From Trichoplusia ni (Eukaryota; Arthropoda; Insecta; Lepidoptera; Noctuidae): a stretch of 64,000 nt of DNA. Location: contig NC_039478.1 of the NCBI RefSeq assembly GCF_003590095.1, forward strand, positions 7,130,001-7,194,000. The letters run 5' to 3'. The position numbers were made by a program, and so were the translations under genes. A model generated the notes under the pieces. It was not told where the DNA came from and did not search any database. It worked only from the letters and a program-made list of their open reading frames with translations. This document shows, in pieces, positions 1 through 12,200 of the stretch (position 1 is the stretch's first letter; every line of letters begins with the position of its first letter).

Positions 1-1165
1 GGAACTACTGGTTCGCATTGAAAAAAAATGATTTTGTGTTGAATAGACCATTTATCAATCAAGGTTATAGGCTATATAACATCACGCTGCCACTAATAGG
101 AGCGAAGATACAATGGAAAATGTAAAAAAAACGGGGAAAATTATTCATCTTTGAGGTCTTCCGTTGTGTACGCTGCGAAAACGGTTCAAAATCTTTTAAC
201 CACGTGGACGAAGTCGGGGGCAACACAGCTAGTTCCATTATAAACTCTTTTGTAGTTCGCCCAAAAAATTTAGAACTATTTTCTGATTTTAGATAGCTTA
301 TTAAATAGAATAAACAGATTTCATAATTAAAACCATTTAATATATTTTTATTATAAATGTACGTACAATTTACATTATATACACAGGCAGGCTTTCATTA
401 ATTACATTATCAAATATACTTTAATATCTCCAGATACAAGATGACACAAAAAGTCATAGTTTAACAGCGCTAGTCACGTACGATAGAGAGATTATAAACG
501 TTATTACATCGTAAAAGTAACAATTAAATCCAAGTACAATTCAAAAGGTCCTATTCATGATACATTTCATTACAAAATCAATAAAATTCTCGAGATTAAT
601 AAAAAAATTTACTCCAATATATTTTCTGAATCTGACATGCAATTTTTTTATTTAAAGATAAAATATTCAAAAAACAACCAGCGCTATGTTTTAGTATTAG
701 GTACACTACGACAAATATCTAACGTTAATTAAAATTCAATAGCTGATTGGCATCAATAAGTCCTCTTTTATTTCATTCGCGAGGACAACATATATAAAAG
801 TTAGATTATCCCATTGATACATCCATCTACATAATACCATTAAGTTTGAAACTATTCTTACGTCTTTGGAATTACATCACCAAAACAATTCTGGTTATGG
901 TCACATATTATAATTTTTAAGGCGGGATTCAAAAGATATTCCTTATATTATCACTATGTAATCATAGTGTCTTAAAACGTAGTAAGTAGTATACAAACTG
1001 GTTTAAAACATTAGAGTGTCTAATATCGAGATTAATTAATTCTAAGTCAATAACAGTTTTTGTTCAACACAGATCATTATTACTTTGACACATAGTATGC
1101 ATTATTAATAATTTAAATAAATCTCCATTTACATGTAAGTCATTAGTTTGTGCTTCCACAGCGTC
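1..1165 (-). other. 3' untranslated region and downstream flank of the ARHGAP20-like gene
   Basis: AT-rich sequence following the stop codon in the direction of transcription. No ORF or repeat of note. The transcript end cannot be fixed from sequence alone; it depends on which poly(A) signal is used. Confidence 0.6.
347..772 (-). promoter_or_regulatory. Candidate poly(A) signals (AATAAA)
   Basis: TTTATT on the plus strand (AATAAA on the transcript) occurs at 767-772, 647-652 and 347-352. These would give 3' UTRs of roughly 0.4, 0.5 and 0.8 kb. In such AT-rich DNA chance matches are expected, so which is used is unknown. Confidence 0.35.
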
Positions 1166-3291
1166 CTATACGTATGATTCCGACTCGGTATCTGACTCTG
1201 AGCCGTCTAAAGCTATGATGTTCTGTCCCTTCTTGTCAGCACCGTTGGACGGCTCTCTGTATAGTCGCGGCACAGACTTGGATCGTAAGTTCTTCTCGTC
1301 CTTGTTCACGTGCACCGGCTGGAACTTCTTTAGCACTCTCTGATACACCATTTTCCTTGGAGGTACCGGTGGCGGCATGTGAGGTGGTTTCTTATTATTA
1401 TTCTGTTCATTTTCTGAGTTATTGTACTCAGGTTTGACGGCCGTGGGCGTCGCTTTATAAATGTCGGAAGGGAACATGTTCGACGACTTCATGTCGTGGA
1501 ATATGTCCCTGCGACGGTTGTACACCGACGTGTAGAGGGGGTCGATGTATTGGGTGGTGTAGCAGTTCTCAAATGAATTCTCACTGGCCGGTGACTCAGT
1601 GGAACGACTGTTGAACGAGTTTTGCGGCTGGTATAACGTGTCGCTGCTACTCGAGTCGCTGTGCAGAATAATGTTCGCCAGCGACTTGGATTGATTTAAT
1701 TTGTTGGTATTGTAATTACGTAGCCTTGACTTTTTATTTTCCTCAGAGTTATTATTATTGTGGATGTTTTCGACGTACGAATATGAGTTTTGTAGAGGAT
1801 TCATTTTGTGGTTTTCATGTTCTCTGGTCGCCGCTGTTGGCACAGTGCAGCTCTTGGTGCACATGTGTGCGGGGTCGAACCGTCTCTTCCGACAGCAATT
1901 TGTAACATTGATTTCGTAATTTCCATTGCGCATTTTCTCATTGTTTGCATGTACTTCTTCACTAACTTCTAAGCTCTTAGTCCTCGCAGCTTGACGAGTC
2001 CAGTCATTTCGTGTAAAAATGGTGGCTGCCGGTGTTACGTTCCCATCCGCTCTGGATTGCGAGGTCTCACCCTGTTTCTTCGCCATCTGACCGTAGATAT
2101 TTTCGGCGTTACAATTATTAGATTTGCTGTTGTAGTTAGCACTCTTCTTCTCCCATCCCGTGTACACTCGGGAATAGTTGGAGTTCGAAACTTCTGCATG
2201 CGTTTGATATTGATTTTGTCGTTGAATATTTTCTGTGAACATGGCTAGATCGTGTATGTTGCTATACACGATGTTTTCTTGACTAGAAACCAGGTCGCGT
2301 TTATTATCAATATTTTCCTGTTTCGATTCTAAAAGGTTGTCCGAACTTTTTGCTCTGCTGAAGTTTTTATTGGAGACATTTTTATCAGTTTCTTGTGTCT
2401 CCGCAAACATACTGTACACTTTTGATGTACGGGCTGCCTTGGAAACGTTACTTCTCGGTGGTTTTTGTGGCTCCAACCCTGTTATATACTTTGCGGGACT
2501 TTGATCGTATATGTCGGCTGTTGAACGCTGTAATGCGGTTTTAGATACATAATTCCTTTCGTCAATACCATTTGAGATTCCAATATTTATGGAATTATGT
2601 ACGTATCTTTCTCCCATATATGGCGTCGTGTAAAGCTCATCATTGACTGTACTATAGAGTTCTGCTTTGTTTGAATATATATTCGGCCTCTGATTAACTT
2701 GAGGTAAACCTGACACGTTGTGGTTGTCAATGTTGTACCGAACCACCAACTTCGATTCCTGTTGCATGTTGCAGGTGGGCGCTGACAAACTGTGTAGGAT
2801 GTTTCGGGGAGCTGGACTGTTTCCTCCGTTGCTATTTGAGTCATCTTCTGAAAGTGTCAACCCTGAATCACGGCTAAGGGATAGTTTTTCTTTGCGAGGT
2901 GTCGACAGTTCCATGGAATCTAACGATATTCCAACAGAGTGTAGGCTATCGCTTTCTTCTGCGCCTGAATCCAGTAATGCGTTCGATGTTTCAGGGGTGC
3001 CATTTCCCAGAAGACCTGAGATTTGCGGCCCAAATAATACGTCAGCTTTAACAATGAGTAGTTCTACGATCATTGGCACTGCTTTGGGAGCTTTGTCACA
3101 GGGAGTGTTCGGCCAGAGCAGGCTGGGGCCGACGCACACGCCGAGGTTCATGGGACACATGAGGTTTATGTTGGACTTCTTAGCGATGGCTTGCAGGAGA
3201 CAGATGAAGTAGGTCAGCATGGTGTAGTGAGCCTTCGGCAACTTCAGAAGTAGTGATCGCACGGCTGTCACCTTCTCGCTTTGTGATAACG
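1166..3291 (-). CDS. ARHGAP20: Coding exon 9: C-terminal RhoGAP and long disordered tail, stop codon
   Basis: 2126 nt ending in TAG at 1168-1166. Acceptor CTTAATCTTGTTGCAG. It completes codon 542 and encodes residues 543-1249. Residues 543-625 finish the RhoGAP domain (KLPKAHYTMLTYFICLL; N590 in MNLGVCVGP). The rest is Ser/Asn/Tyr-rich and expected to be unstructured. It includes DSGxxxS at 649-655 and 683-689, many Tyr motifs, a small Cys/Arg patch (NCCRKRRFDPAHMCTKSC), short Asn runs, PPPVPPRK at 1181-1188 and the terminus ESYV. A single exon for the whole tail is consistent with low structural constraint. Confidence 0.9.
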
Positions 3292-6200
3292 CTGCAACAA
3301 GATTAAGAAAGTAAGTGTTATGTGTCAAAAGATTAAACTACATACCTAAAACTCTGGCCATAAGCGAAAGCTTTGTCCTTAATCGCACTGCGACGTTTTA
3401 ATATTAAAACCTGTTTGTGAATTCTCAAAAATAAGATTTCATAAAAAACGAGTCCATGTGGCGAATATATTATCTTACATAGTCATCACATAAATATGTG
3501 TGATATGGACATATAAGTCCATATTTTCAAAAATACTTACTTAAGACATGCAGCCAGGCCGGGTATAGTTCTGTCGCGAGCAGTGGCTGCGGCAAAGCGC
3601 GGAAGAACTCCTTGACCAGTGCGGCGAGAAGCAGCACGGGAGCCCGCTCCAGTTCTGGACAGCCTTCCGCCCAAGGACCAAGAGTGTCCAACTGTGGAAG
3701 GAATAAATATATTAGATTATATAAAATAACATGTGTACGAATAATAGAGATTGAAGAACGAGATTTTAGATTGCAGATCTGGGCTTGAATAGTGCATGGT
3801 GGTTGAGCAAATTATATTTAGTATTTGTTTTACATATTTACTGACACGGACATATTTCTAGTTGTATTGTAAAAAACAAGTCCTCTACCAAATTCGAGTC
3901 TTTGTTAGGTATAACACGACAGTACAGTTTATTGTCATCCAAGTATTACGAAAACTTATACATAAACAGAATAGTACAATGCGATAATGGCGGATGAACG
4001 GATGTGACATTGAGCGGGACATCACAATGGTGTTTCATTGCACGGTAGCGTATTACATTGTCTAATGATACTCGCCACACTGGATTTAAGTTGATGTACC
4101 TAAAATCTACATATGTCACATCGAACGGTGTTTATGAGGTTGGGTACCATGTACTAGCTAATGTTGTGTTACGTAGTTATCCTTATCCTCAAGTGTATTC
4201 AATTTTAATTCTCAGCTTATGAGGTATACATTGTTTCCACTATTATTTCCACTATCATGGTTCGACTATTAAAACAAGAGCTTGCGGCTTAAGTAGGCTT
4301 GGGAGTAAGCACTCCATGATTATATTAGCTAGGAGAACTTATAGATGACTCTTTACAAAGATTAAGCAAGTATTTCTTGACAATAATCGACTCTCATGGG
4401 AAGATGTCCAATGAATGATTGTCCAAGGAGTCCAGCATATAGGATATGTCCTACATGCTGCACTCCTTGGACTACTGATGAAGCATACTTTCTAATATCA
4501 TCAAAGTGTTTCTCTGATACCTAATATTGGGTGTTAAGCAAGGATTTCACCCCTCTGTGGCGAATGGATTTAATGTACGTTTGAAGCATATTTTTCTCTT
4601 ATACAATACAAGGAACCGTTACAATTCGCTAGTATGAAAAAATGATGGCATATGAAAGTCCTTACCTTATCCCTTAGAAGTCTCAAGGCCTTAGCATTGG
4701 CGCTCCTTCTGAAGACGCCGTGTGTGAGGGGCGCGAGGGCCCGCAGACGGCGCAGCGCCAGCAACAGCGCGGGCGGGGGCGCGCCGCCGCACAGCCGCGT
4801 CAGCGCCACGCCGAACAGGCGCCCGCCGCGGCGGAGCAGCCGCAAACCGCGACCGCCACTCGAGTTGCCGCTGCGGAAAATATATTATGGTTAAAATTTG
4901 AAGACTTGGCTACGTTTACTTAAATCTGAAAAATAATATTCTGCAAAATCAAATTCAGTATAGGTACGTCACTTACTTTTTTATTCCTTGATTCTTCTTT
5001 CTCAATTCAAAGACCAGTCCGCACGGATTGTTCTTCGCGTTAACATGCTCTAAATCGAAGCCATCTTCGTTTGACAAAGTTTGTCTTATTCGCGACATCT
5101 GTAATTAAAAATAACATTTTAATGAGCTTTCTATTCCAATTATTTAGAAGACCAAAAAACAAGACTTTGGTTCAAATCATCATCCTAAGCCAATTTTTTG
5201 TAAATCCAACTCAAATACAGCAATTGCTTAGTAGATACTATTGATGAAACATACCTGTACAGCATGAGGTCTCTCGATCCCCTTGAGCGGAGTAGGCGGG
5301 GCATCTCTTCCAGTGCGGACGCACAGCGTGAACTCACTGGCCGCGCCCCAGCGGCCCTCCACCTCGTGGTCGTCGTGCTCGGCGTCACCCTCGCCCTCTG
5401 CGCCGCCTGTCTGCAGCACGTGCAACGCCTGCCGCACCACGCAGCGAGCGCTCATCTCAGGGCTCACAGATACTGTCTTACACTGGAAAGAACGTAGGGA
5501 TTAAGGAACAGCCTCATCAGTTGTCCGAATATTACGAAACAAAGAGAGTTGAGATTACTTTTAGTAGGATAAAAGAAAAGAGCTAAATACTTACGAATTC
5601 TATTGAACTTGTTGCATCTTTATAAAATATCTGAATATTCGTAGACTTTGGTTCTGTGGCGAGTTGAGCACTTAAAGCATTTTGGATTTTCCTGAAACAA
5701 AACAAAAACGATAAATTAAACCATTTCCTTTGCATCAAATTTTCTTTCATTAAAGTTTTCGTCAGTAATGGATATCTTACCTATACCAAGTGTCTCTAGC
5801 TGCCTGAGTGGGGTATATGGCGAGGTAATTGGCAACACCGGTGATAGTCGGCCATCCGATCAGGAAGCCGGTATCATCACCTTCAGACAAGGAGATCCAG
5901 ACTTCAGCGAGCCTGACGCTCTCCTTTAACTTGAAGCAGTTGGTTCCTCGCGACTTGCCAACGAGTAGGAGGTCGCTGAAGAGGAACAGGTGCCTGTCGA
6001 GCGGTGGGGAGGTGGTGCCGAGCGGGCTGAGCTGGACGGGCGCCTCCATGATGAAGGTTCGGGGAGACAGCGAGCTGCTGCTGGCGCTGATCGTCCCGCC
6101 GATGTCCAAGCTCGGCCGCTTGCGTAGGCTTTTTTGTTTCTGGAAAAAAATATAGATCAATTAATTTTAATTTAATTCACGGAGTAATTAAAAATACTTC

Positions 6201-9200
6201 TACAATTCAATAATCAAAGCTAAGAAAGACAAAAAAAACCATGCATAAAAAAGTTTCTATTGTTTACGCATGGCTTTAACCTTGAAACAAAAGAATAACT
6301 CGACACAACTTGACCTTAATTGGCTTTACGCCATACAGTCTTGTTTTCTTTAAAAAAATTTGAATGCTGGATATGACTTTACAGATGACTCTTCTAATAG
6401 CTGCGTACCTGTGCATGATGTGAGGCGAGTGCGGCGGGCGCGTCAGCGTCGTGCAGCGCGAGGTAGTCGTGCGGGAACAGGTCCTGCACGCGCTCCAGGT
6501 CGGAGAGCCGCGCCGCGCGCCGCCGGGCGCAGCCGCCGCCCACCAGCCGCTCGTATTGCGCAAGCCGTTCGATCTGAGGACAGGGAACAGAATCACTTAT
6601 TAATTTCATGTTTGTAATATGAAAATATAAAACTGCGGTGATAGGACTTTTGCCTTAATTATAAACTATTTTCCATGTTCATTTAGTAGGTCTAAAAGGC
6701 ATTTAAAGTAGGTGTTATGTTGGAACTCGTAGTTATAAACGTCTATAAATATTTTTTTTATTCAACGGCAAGTACCAACAGAGGTAAAATGACTCCTATT
6801 GTAGAAAAAATTGAATTAACAAAGAAACTGATACCCATAACAGTTTTATAATAACTGTTAGTATGACAACTTGGCTTACGTTATACCTCGCTTATGATCA
6901 TATCCGTTCAAGCGGGCATAGTTAATTAAACTCGTCTATTGAAATATGAAACGTAACGTAATCGAAATTCTGATCACGTTAGAGTCCTGAGGGTGCTCCC
7001 TCACGACAAGTCTCTCAAGCGTGTCCACGACAATGATACCTTATTATAACAGGACAAAGGACCATGAGAATGTACCACTCATTGTATGCAACTAACATCG
7101 AACAACCTTAAGCAAAATTGTTTATAATGCGTGTAGATTCACACATAACTACATTCTTTTATAAACTGGAGGTCACGAATAAATTGATAATCTCCGCAAT
7201 TGCGAGTTTGCTTGCATAAATTTGAACACCTGTAGAGCACTGCCAATGTCACTGCCACACAAAAATAATTATCCGACTATTCTAAGCTTAACGTAATTTA
7301 AAGTGGTAATTAAATATAAATGCAGACGTAATTATAAAAGTATAGTCATGTTTATTAGAGGGGCGAGCTCCATTACTTCTTTTACAATCGTATCAAATGA
7401 TTTGGTTTATATGAAGCCGTGCTCAGTCGATCGTAAAATTATGCGTTTGAGTCGCGATGACCAACATTAGGCTGGTCTCAGTTACGTGCTGCGCTTCCAT
7501 TATGTTCCGAGAAACTGTTGCGATGGATTCTTACAACCAGCATAATATACTGACTTTACAATCTTTATGAGTTATTTAAAAATATATAAACAACCACTAA
7601 TACATGATTGTGCGACTTATTAAAATTAATAGCTTTCTTGGGATTTCCAGACACAATCGATGATAGATTTTTTGTAGGCTGTTAACTATCATTAAGGTAG
7701 ATATGATAAAAAATAGAATTGATAGTTATTGACGGCACCATTAAGGATGCCTACACAATGTAGCGACGCGCGTTATTGTACTGTAAATAATTACATATTA
7801 ATGTGCGCGCAACCGCGAGCTGACGCGATCACTGTGATTTTCATTTGAATGGACAGCCTGACACGGCACCGTTACTCGATCTTTGTACCCAGATTAAACT
7901 AACACGTACCATATATTACTTATACTGTAGTACACGAAATTGCGGAACTACTCTCATATTGTCAGTCATTCATTTGTTGATATATGTTTTAGAGAACAAA
8001 TTGCATGTTAATTAACAAAACAAATAAATTGAAAAAGAACACGTGCTTTTCTAAATGGTAGCTCTTATCTGATAAACTCTTTTAATAAATTGTCTGTAAT
8101 TACGATTTCCTAGAATAAATTATGATATTTGAGAGTAAATTACCAAATTATTTCGTAACCACTTTATTCGTAATTAACTGAATACCTATCTATTAAGTTA
8201 ATCACTTAAGACTTCGGTTCAAACAGATCTATTGTACGAATTCCTTCCAAGAAATAATAAACCAGTTTTAAATAATAACTCTTAAATATTTGTTAACAAA
8301 AGATCCTTCTACAGATGTCGGAGGAAATATAGAGAACTGCATTCATCCTCTTTTTTACAATCCAACAATTAGGTACTTAAAAACGGATTTAGTTTTTGTT
8401 GAAAAACTAAACAAACAATTAGTTTTTAGATAAGACTAAATTTATAAAGATTATAAATTCTTTCTGGAGTTTTAAGATAGCTTGTTTACTTCTCAATGAA
8501 CACCGTTTCTTTGGGTTATTTTTTCAAGTGCTTCATCCAGAGCATCACAAACACGCGAGTGTTATCTGTACGCGTTACACGGAACTGCACTTTCTAACTC
8601 AAATGTTTACTTTAGAGTAAGTGGGTTCGGGCGTAAGTTTTTAGATAACGAGCGAACTGTCCTAAAGCGAGATAACCTGCGCGTGCCCCTCCTTAACCCT
8701 TCCCCGCCCGCGCTTATACAAATTATCTCTATCTTTCAAGTTTTACGTTTCCTCAAATGGACACACCTTGGCACTTAGAATATTTTAACGTCCCAGTTTC
8801 GTGTCAAACATATCATAAAAGTGTCCTAATGTGGGTCATCGTTATCTATATTAGTTACTTCGTATATCAGTAGTAAATTGGAGTAGGTAACTCATGATTT
8901 GGTTTCGTTCGTTGACACGATCTTTACATAACGTATCAGTATTGCGCAAAGGAAGTTGAAAGTTGTCATCGTGTGTTGTATTAGGATTTATGTAACAGCT
9001 AGTACGTAATTAATGAGACAAATTGGATAATGTTAAGGGTTAAGAATAGTCTCTGTGGCGTAGAACATTGATGCCACTATATATCTATTGCGTAACGTTG
9101 ACCCCATGTTGTACGTTACTTTAGATGTCGGTACGGCTGTTAAGTTGAAGACTCTTTGGTTCTAATTACGAAAGCGTTTCGTATGATTTATGAGATGTTG

Positions 9201-12200
9201 TGTCTAGGTCAGCTGATTTGATTAGCGCTCCACGTCATACACTAGACATAGTGTTACGATTAAATGGATTAATTCGCGGATTAATAAACATGTAGGTAAT
9301 TCATATTAAGATCTCTTAGTTTCAGTATTGATCAGTTCACTGTATCCACTACGACAATCAAATAAATTTACATTAAAAGAAATTGTTTTGGACATACTCG
9401 GGCAAGTTTCTTTGCATATTACGGTTAAAGCCAGGCCCGAATTATTTTCACGTGTAATAAACCTCGGCAGGCGCCATAATTACATTGAAATTATAGCTTG
9501 ACATTGGTTTTAAGGCAAATTTAATGCCACAAAGGTTATTAACGGTAATGTGGTATGCAGATCGATTCACGGAATGCAATCGTGATTCATCGGGTCTCGG
9601 CATCGGAACAAGGATGTGCAATACCATCGAATAGGGTCGTGAATGTAATTTGTTTATTTATACGTAGATATGCCAAAGGTTAACAACGATGAATTGATTT
9701 GAATTTATGATTCCTTACCCATGTTTATACGGTTTCGTAAATTTAAGATTTAGAGGTCTTAGAATTAATTCAATTACATGCGAATTATATGTAGGCAGGG
9801 AGGTACCTTGAATGTAGTGTGAGAATAAATTCGATTTTTTTAACAATTTACTGAGAACTTGTTTATATAAAATCTTAAGGTCAGACTGAAGGTTACAACT
9901 TTGAAAATTATGTTTTGTAAACAAGTTCTAAAACTAGTAGTGGTTAAGTGTTTATTTCGTAAGTAAGCCTCCGTTACGAGGTATCAAGATACTAAAGCGT
10001 TCAGTTAAACCATATACTGTTAAAGTTCATCCGGAACAGAGAGCACATTGGGAACATACAAGTTATCGCGGCGACATCGCGCCAGTCGTCGCGGGTCGCC
10101 GCGGGTCGTACTCGCGACACATCTCCATTGTTGTGCCATCCACGAAAACAATCCCAAGATCACCTACAGATAAACATTTCACTTTTGTATAATATACCGT
10201 TGAGTAAAAGTGATTTCTTTATCAAAGGTCAACGATAGAAATTGATCCGTTTGACTACGTTCTATTTACTCACCTACTTTTAATGCATCTCATTTTGTTA
10301 GGTAATCAATTGCTGTCAAACCAAGCACTTAGTTTGTTAGTAATCGCAATATTATCGTAAAAACCCATCAGTCGAAGATATCGATGTCTAAGATAACAAG
10401 AGCATAAAGGCTGCGATGTTTGTCGATTATTACATCCCACTGACCTAAATAAACAAATACTCGTTGCCTCCTGTTAATAGAATAAGTGGTAACTAGAACA
10501 GAGAGCTAGTGTTTATACAAACTCTGGTAATTGTGTTAATTGAAGTGCTAAATTAATACTAGGACGCGAGTTACGGAACATTAGGTACCAACGCTATGCG
10601 TAAGCACGAAATTTGTTCCGGCGCGTTGAAGTCTTTTGTTTGAAGCTTTGTTAAATCAATATTATTACGTTGCTAAATTTTCGACGTAGTACCTACTTAC
10701 TCTACACAATGTATTGTGTAGTTTAATACATTTATTGAGGTGACCCTAAATAGATGAGAATCACTTATCATGACGATGAAAAAGGTATGCATGAAATAAT
10801 GTCAGGTAATTACGAGTTGGAGGCGAGTGATCATAAATCATAAGGAAAGCAGCGTCCGCGTCGTTACCAAAGAAGACATCAAGCGTGGAATTCTCGATTG
10901 GGAATGATGTAGGACTGCCGCGGTGATTCGGAATAATGCATTCTGGGCCGAATCACGGCACGCAGGAGATCGCGGTCAACGGCCCGCTTACACACCCTCG
11001 ACAACATTCATTTTAAAACAAGGACGGGAAAACCTCATGAAACTTAACAATCTTTCAAATGAGATGCCAACTTGTATTGCGCCCCAGTACTCTGAACAAT
11101 TAATGGCAACGATAAAACATTATTCGCGCGCCTGGCCAAATTAACTCGACATTTTAATGCTTTTTGGAATAAAGTCTGACCATAAAAAAGAACGCAAATG
11201 AAGTTCAAAATGAGAAGACTTGTAAATTATATGCATGCAGAGAAATAATTTCCCTACAGCCAATTAAACTGCTGTGTTAGTGAATTGTAAAATCTTACTC
11301 AACACTTCAAGGGATTTTAGTTTTGACAGCAGTCTATCAATTCTCAATTTACATCTTATGAAATACTCACATCACAGTAAAGAAAATATCAAACTTATCA
11401 ATAGTATTGTTAGCAGAATGACAGCTGTTAAGTAAGATGGAAACGAGACGTAAAAATCAAGGCATCAGCAAAACGTGCATAGGTTAAACGCCTATATTGC
11501 ACAACAATTAAATGGCAAGCACAAAGAATACGCATCATTACACATTAACAAACGCATTTCTAATATGAGTGACGGCACATGTTACGTCATGTCTCACAAT
11601 GCTGCCTCGAGTTGGAGACGTTTTTAAATAAGTCCATGGGAGAAAGTGCAGCCCGAGGCGGGCACGCATCGAGCGCCTGAAACTTGAGCCCGTACCATGG
11701 ACTCCTAAAGCAGGACTGTGGCCATTATAAAAGCGAGCCAGCGTAAAACACGCGTATACCTGCGTCTCGCTCCCACAATGGTAACAGTCCTTCTTTAAGA
11801 GCTCATGTGCTAGGGTCTTCTTGATCCATGGGTTAATTACTCAAGCCGACTGAGGTCGCTGATTGACCCCGAAGCTTAAACACGTTTTTATAACACCAAT
11901 GAGTACAGTAATTAAAGACGTAAAGCAATAAGATCATGATTAAATGATAGTAAAACTATTCAAGTAATAATTTCACACAATCGCAGTATGCTTTATTTGT
12001 CATAACCTCACACTTTTGCTGCTGTTGCCACATATCCCAGCAATGAGACAGCAGTTAACAAAGATATACTCCTATATACTTATGTGACGTCGTATTATCT
12101 AACCATACCAGTTTACGTAATAATCGCGTTAGACAGGTAGAAATTTATAACCAAAAAATCCGATTGCGTTAATAATAAAATCCGAATCCCGTTAAATATT

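Noticed and set aside
2718..3212. 164-codon plus-strand frame opposite exon 9
   Set aside because: It is the antisense shadow of the RhoGAP/tail exon; it has no domain, and the minus strand carries the conserved RhoGAP residues and matching splice sites.
4652..4923. Plus-strand Arg/Pro/Ala-rich frames
   Set aside because: Antisense shadows of GC-rich exon 7.
7670..7766. Possible terminal inverted repeats (TTGTAGGC ... GCCTACACAA with TAACTATCA-like inner parts)
   Set aside because: Pairing needs several gaps and mismatches, and no target duplication is visible.
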